From NCBI GenBank assembly GCA_021648125.1, contig JAKITK010000033.1, forward strand, positions 1 through 34,189: 34,189 bases of DNA, read 5' to 3'. The stretch comes from Lysobacterales bacterium. GTDB lineage: Bacteria; Pseudomonadota; Gammaproteobacteria; Xanthomonadales; SZUA-36. Below, one piece after another: positions 33,234-34,189 of this stretch; the stretch's first letter is position 1, and every line of letters begins with the position of its first letter. Made by a program: the position numbers and the translations under genes. Under the pieces are notes generated by a model. The model worked only from the letters and a program-made list of their open reading frames with translations, searched no databases and was not told the origin of the DNA.

Positions 33234-34189
33234 GTAAGCGGTTAATAAACACCGCCCTTTCTCAACCACCCCGGATCTGATCCATGTTGATATTGCCCGG
33301 CAGCAATGCCTCGATGGCTTCCACTGTTTCTGCTTTCGGTAACTCGGTAAACACATACCGCAGATAAGCATACGGTTCCAAGCCATTGGCCTTGGCCGTT
33401 TCGATTAGCGAGTACAGGTTGGCACTGGATTTAACCCCTTTGACCGAAGTACTGAACAACCAGTTTTTCCGTCCCAACACGAACGGTCGGATGGCATTTT
33501 CAGCACCGTTATTGTCGATCTCTAGGCGGCCATCTTTCAGATAAGCGGTCAACTGCTGCCATTCGTTGTGCAGATAGCTCAGCGCCTTGCCGGTAGCACT
33601 CGATGGCGGTATCTGTGGCAGGGTGTCCTCCAGCCAGCTGCGGATTTCTTTTATGATCGGCACCGCCTGTTGCTGGCGCATACTATAGCGTTCTTCTACT
33701 GTCAGTTTACGCGCCAGGGTTTCAACCCGATACAACCTGCGGATTAACGATAAGCCCCGATGCGCCTTGCCGCGCTTCTTATTGCGGCCCTGGGCTTTTA
33801 CAGCATCACTAAATCGCCGCCGGGCATGTGCCATGCAACCCACATGCACCAGCCCATTGGCGGCAACGACTGCATTGTAGCCAGCATAACCATCGGTTTG
33901 CAGATACCCGCTAAAGCCTTCCAATAAGCGTTTGGGTACTTGCGCACTGCGCCCGGGATCGTAGTCATACAGGATAACCGGCTTTGCCGGTGGACCGCCG
34001 CGTTGTAACCAGATATAGGATTTTGATTGTGCTCGTTTGTCCGGTTCTTTCAGTACCTGTACCGGGGTTTCATCCATCTGGATGATGTCGTAATCCAACA
34101 TTTGATCGCGTAGCAGGTTAATCAGTGGCTGGATCAGCATCCCTGAACGGATCATCCAGTTCGATAGTGTCGCACGGGGTATTTCTACA
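33234..34189 (-). mobile_element. IS66-family insertion sequence (transposase-proximal end only)
   Basis: The element reaches the window edge, so only one end is seen. The end begins with GTAAGCGGTTAATAAACACC at 33234, consistent with the GTAAGCG ends of IS66 elements. The adjacent CATGTTTT (33226-33233) would be one copy of the expected 8-base target duplication. Confidence 0.7.
33262..34189 (-). CDS. IS66-family transposase (TnpC, 5' end outside window)
   Basis: This is the C-terminal 308 codons of an IS66-type DDE transposase, open to the window edge. The reading frame continues upstream of the internal ATG at 34155, where EIPRATLSNWMIRSGM is typical family sequence, so that ATG is not the start. 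Catalytic residues are visible: first Asp in DETPVQVL, second Asp in LQTDGYAGYNA, and the final Glu in IDNNGAENAIRPFVLGRKNWLF. The C-terminus ends in LLPGNINMDQ. No frameshift is visible. IS66 elements also encode TnpA and TnpB accessory proteins, which would be beyond the window. Confidence 0.93.
   Translation of the reverse strand, partial: VEIPRATLSNWMIRSGMLIQPLINLLRDQMLDYDIIQMDETPVQVLKEPDKRAQSKSYIWLQRGGPPAKPVILYDYDPGRSAQVPKRLLEGFSGYLQTDGYAGYNAVVAANGLVHVGCMAHARRRFSDAVKAQGRNKKRGKAHRGLSLIRRLYRVETLARKLTVEERYSMRQQQAVPIIKEIRSWLEDTLPQIPPSSATGKALSYLHNEWQQLTAYLKDGRLEIDNNGAENAIRPFVLGRKNWLFSTSVKGVKSSANLYSLIETAKANGLEPYAYLRYVFTELPKAETVEAIEALLPGNINMDQIRGG

Overview
The window is a gammaproteobacterial chromosome segment. 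The evidence is the ribosome/transcription operon rimP-nusA-infB-rbfA-truB, rpsO-pnp, a recC-recB-recD operon and an OmpW-type porin. A marine Cellvibrionales-like host is a guess from overall gene style, not something the sequence proves. The housekeeping genes are all on the minus strand. What is unusual is two accessory blocks wrapped around the rimP-truB operon. One breaks the usual truB-rpsO linkage and the other sits directly upstream of rimP.

Layout: 1-1048, partial fatty acid desaturase (-). 1102-3635, pnp and rpsO (-). 3945-9382, accessory block 1 (+): a winged-helix/Roadblock-like protein, a Roadblock/LC7 protein, a stand-alone Aer-type PAS protein, a cytoplasmic PhnD-like binding protein, a pseudo-receiver protein, a remnant of an IS256-like element and an OmpW-family protein. 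9422-15515, truB, rbfA, infB, nusA and rimP (-), with a structured leader and its own promoter. 15947-21499, accessory block 2 (-), in transcription order: pseudo-receiver protein, Ras-like GTPase, ABC-ATPase/protein-phosphatase fusion, two paralogous LC7-fold proteins, Roadblock/LC7 protein, ferredoxin-globin-zinc-ribbon fusion. 21755-30313, recD, recB, recC (-). 30758-33052, membrane-anchored winged-helix regulator with TPR-like repeats (+). 33234-34189, truncated IS66-family element that appears to have landed in a small gene.

The main discovery candidate is that blocks 1 and 2 form one split system built on a small GTPase and Roadblock proteins. The links are: a paralogous pair of pseudo-receiver proteins, one per block (7230-8402 and 20291-21499); a paralogous pair of 120-aa Roadblock proteins, one per block; the only GTPase in block 2; and a noncoding element of about 30 nt shared by both blocks (27/30 identical). 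The likely inputs are redox or gas signals: an Aer-like FAD-binding PAS in block 1 and a [2Fe-2S]/globin fusion in block 2. An ABC-type ATPase fused to a Cys-based phosphatase could be the output or the recycling step. No kinase, receptor or membrane protein is seen in either core set, so the system looks cytoplasmic. Its function is inferred from domains only.

I found no rRNA, tRNA or CRISPR array.
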